From contig CM057235.1 of the NCBI GenBank assembly GCA_029891385.1, forward strand, positions 23,801,120-23,865,119: 64,000 nt of DNA, written 5' to 3'. Positions 61,786 through 64,000 of this stretch are shown here, in pieces. Each line of letters begins with the position of its first letter. Position 1 is the stretch's first letter. The position numbers and the translations under genes were made by a program. The notes beneath the pieces are model-generated. The model was not told the origin of the DNA. It worked only from the letters and a program-made list of their open reading frames with translations, and did no database searches. The DNA comes from Erythroxylum novogranatense. Its lineage: Eukaryota > Streptophyta > Magnoliopsida > Malpighiales > Erythroxylaceae.

Positions 61786-63199
61786 CGAAACAGTTTGGCC
61801 AGTTCCACCACATTGAGTACAAATGCGTTGAATACTTAAAAATCCATTTTGCATAAACGTCTGCAAATATAATGAAATGATACATCACAAAGAGAAAGCA
61901 TCACTATTTTCCACACTAAAGGTTTCATATCCTAAAACTCACCATTCCTGTGCCTCTGCAACGCTTACAAAGTTCACGTTTTACTCCAGGAGGGACTCCT
62001 TCACCACCTGGAAACGAATCAGAAAAATAATTAGATACGTAAATAATATCCAACTTTGCTATAATGGAAAGAAGTAATATAATAACAGATATCAACATAC
62101 GACAAGCTTCACAAGGCAAATCAGTTTGGAATGTTATAGTTTTGTTGCAACCTTGAACAGCCTCCATGAAAGATATCTCAATGGCAACCTAAATGTCATC
62201 AAGAGAAGAAAAAAGGTAAATACACCTTAACAGTAACCTCAAAGCACAAATCACATTACAAGCAAAAGAGAGCAGTTATAAGCACCTTCACATCTTGACC
62301 ACCAAGCTTTTGATTGAATATATTTTGAAATATCTAGATCCATCATGCAAAGAGTATTAGTACAACATAAGCAAAGATAAACTTCTAGCATCAAAGTAAA
62401 AAAGAACAAGCACCATTCCTTTCCTCTTATGGTTAAGATTTAAAACTCATCACAACATGAAGTGCATATTTTCAGAAGCTCTAATATAAATGTAAGTTTA
62501 TACAATGATAAGGCCCTAAATACTATCTTCAACAACTTAAAGTTTGGATACAACGTGAGCATATGCATACTTATTACAAGAAATGAATTAAAATAAATTT
62601 ATAGAAAATAATAATAAGAGGAAGTTATTACATCTTCTCCAAGAAATCAGATCAAATGGATTATGGAATCTCGATCACTCATAACCGATGTACTTTGGTG
62701 TTCAAATGCAAGATGGCCGAGCTTCAAAAGTGGAAAGGAAAGTCATTAAAAGCCCGAGTATGAGTATAAGAGAAGGTAAAAGCGATCAAACATAAAATCT
62801 AATTTGACATCTAATGGATAACTTTTTAGTATATGTCTGACAAAGACAGATATTTATCAGGGCTACGCTTTCTACAAAACGAGGAAAAGACACTTTCTAA
62901 AGTCCTGTCCATCTTATCCTAATGCGGTTGGATTATATCTTTATAACCGCATATTTTGATGAAAATAAAAGGTGTATAAAACTAAAATTTACATTAAACC
63001 TCATCATATTGTGCACACTTCTCTTCATCTTTCAACACCTACAACAACAAAAGAAGAAGAAATTGCATTAAATATATAGAGAATGAGAAATGCAATCGGC
63101 GGTGATTGCGGTCTTAGCTTCACCTCATATGCCTTTGAAACTTCTTGAAAGTTCTTTTACTTTCGGATCATCTTTATTCATATCGGGATGCAGCTTCTT
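61786..63199 (-). pseudogene. GFA2-like DnaJ (type I J-protein) fragment
   Basis: Exons on the minus strand. 63124-63199: J-domain K-K-L-H-P-D-M-N-K-D-D-P including HPD, then a one-base frameshift before A-Y-E. 63000-63038: V-L-K-D-E-E-K. 62286-62333: F-N-Q-K-L-G-G-Q-D-V-K. 62101-62188: I-S-F-M-E-A-V-Q-G-C-N-K-T-I-T-F-Q and C-E-A-C. 61943-62007: G-V-P-P-G-V-K-R-E-L-C-K-R-C-R-G-T-G. 61786-61860: C-T-Q-C-G-G-T-G. Almost all GT/AG sites are intact. Splicing rebuilds the first zinc motif (C-E-A-C-R-G-E-G) over an intron. The transit peptide, the fourth zinc motif and the client-binding domains are absent. The text resembles the mitochondrial co-chaperone GFA2. Confidence 0.85.
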
Positions 63200-63563
63200 T
63201 TAGTTCAAATGAAAATTGGCATTTAGTCAACAAAGTAGGAACCAGCTTCTAGCTATCAATGAAGTAAATAACTTCATTTGCTATAGTATATAACATGGAA
63301 GAAAATATTCTTGTTTTTGAGCTTTACCACATTGCCACATTTCGGGCCTAAGATTCAAAAGGAAAAGACAAGCATATATAAGCGAGTAATATGCGAATCT
63401 ATATCTACTTGAGCTTATCCTAACTATTGATGTATCCCAACGACTTGTTCAATGAGAAGCATCACTTTTGAGCTAACCAAACTCCAATTATCACAATAAT
63501 TATCATCACCGAGCAAATTATACATTAGCAACACCAAGTACACAACTGAGTATAGAAGTTTAC

Positions 63564-64000
63564 CCCTAAAGTTAATTCCCTGTCACTTCCATCTTCCTGA
63601 ATGTCCTCGAGGCCAAAATCCTCCGGTGATAAAGATTTGGCCTTCTCCCTCTGCATCCTTAAAACTTCTGCTTCCTCGTCTATAGGGGCCTCATCATCAC
63701 TTGATTGCAGCTGGAAAATAATATGCAAACTATATCACCAATTAAATATTATGAAACTTTAGAACAATTAACTTGCTACACTGACTAGGGAAAAATCATT
63801 TCACTCATGTAAAATGGTTAGTTAACAAAACAGAAAGCAAGTAATTTGATAATATAAGAGGGATATTATCTTAAAAATAAATATGAAGTCCTTACCTCAA
63901 AATCATAATTATCAACATTATAATATTGGTCCTTTACCCCACCCCATACAAGGCCCCTTTTCCCCTCCTCTTCGACATCTTCATCAGGTATTTCATCATC
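63564..64000 (-). pseudogene. SAS10/UTP3 (THAL-like) fragment, two exons
   Basis: Exon 63896 to the window edge encodes an acidic stretch, then G-L-V-W-G-G-V-K-D-Q-Y-Y and D-N-Y-D-F-E, with a GTAAGG donor. Exon 63564-63710 encodes S-S-D-D-E-A-P-I-D-E-E-A-E-V-L and Q-R-E-K-A-K-S-L-S-P-E-D-F-G-L-E-D, with TTCCAG acceptor and GTAAAC donor. This is the N-terminal acidic part of Sas10/Utp3, a nucleolar protein of the small-subunit processome needed for 18S rRNA maturation. Both exons are open and could be a real gene end, but the downstream exons of Sas10 are replaced by the DnaJ fragment within 400 bp. The part right of 64000 is unseen. Confidence 0.75.

Larger units (their letters stand above)
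33105..64000 (-). other. Array of four truncated host-gene fragments in one orientation (Helitron-like multi-gene capture)
   Basis: Read on the minus strand from the right edge, partial genomic copies with introns follow one another: SAS10/UTP3 (63564-64000), GFA2-like DnaJ (61786-63199), PP4R3 (60561 down to 34592) and KAS III (33105-33239). Each begins and ends inside a gene. Same-strand, intron-bearing, multi-locus fragments are the hallmark of Helitron transduplication. I could not find convincing Helitron ends (TC start; hairpin plus CTRR), and the right end is outside the window, so the vehicle is inferred. Two LTR retrotransposons later entered the PP4R3 part. Confidence 0.6.

Overview
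The window is plant nuclear DNA, probably from a eudicot. The plant-type nuclear gene pieces keep plant introns, the retroelements are plant Ty3/gypsy lineages (Tekay-like chromovirus, Athila-type) with initiator-tRNA-Met or tRNA-Asp primer sites, and the background is AT-rich with long microsatellites. I see no intact host gene, no tRNA or rRNA gene and no CRISPR array. Nearly every long stretch belongs to a mobile element or to broken gene copies. Species cannot be named from the sequence alone.

Left third (1 to about 25.9 kb): nested retrotransposons. An Athila-type element on the + strand supplies an LTR end, a decayed tRNA-Asp primer site (873-891), gag pieces (1018-1151 and 13656-14215), a pol end (14300-14532) and a linker (17113-18885). 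Inserted into it are family C (LTRs at 1152-3773 and 12030-13655, pol remnant between), family B' (5656-12029), a hAT element (4250-5188), a clean solo LTR of C (14533-17112, AGTAA duplication) and an almost completely deleted family D element (18886-22813). A second Athila-type remnant with an env-like ORF follows (22814 to about 25.9 kb).

Middle (25.9-33.1 kb): AT-rich DNA with a large TTA microsatellite, short tandem duplications, a possible MITE, and a 1.8-kb hAT-type element (28820-30631) that carries the first exon of a PBL-type receptor-like cytoplasmic kinase gene.

Right half (33.1-64.0 kb): on the minus strand, in one orientation and with introns, lie truncated pieces of four unrelated host genes: SAS10/UTP3, a GFA2-like DnaJ, PP4R3/SMEK and KAS III. 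This is the pattern left by multi-gene capture (Helitron-like transduplication). Two large LTR retrotransposons split the PP4R3 piece. Element A is a Tekay-like gag-pol element with 3.4-kb LTRs. Element B is a non-coding element with 3.07-kb LTRs at 50611-60031. A segment holding LTR A, a PP4R3 exon pair and the first 0.5 kb of LTR B is present twice (37531-41992 and 46633-51105). Tandem duplication followed by solo-LTR formation explains this, but an assembly error must be excluded.

The strongest candidate for something undescribed is the four-gene chimeric fragment array. Its splice sites are mostly intact in the DnaJ portion, where predicted splicing would rebuild CxxCxGxG zinc motifs across introns. 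No function is claimed for it.
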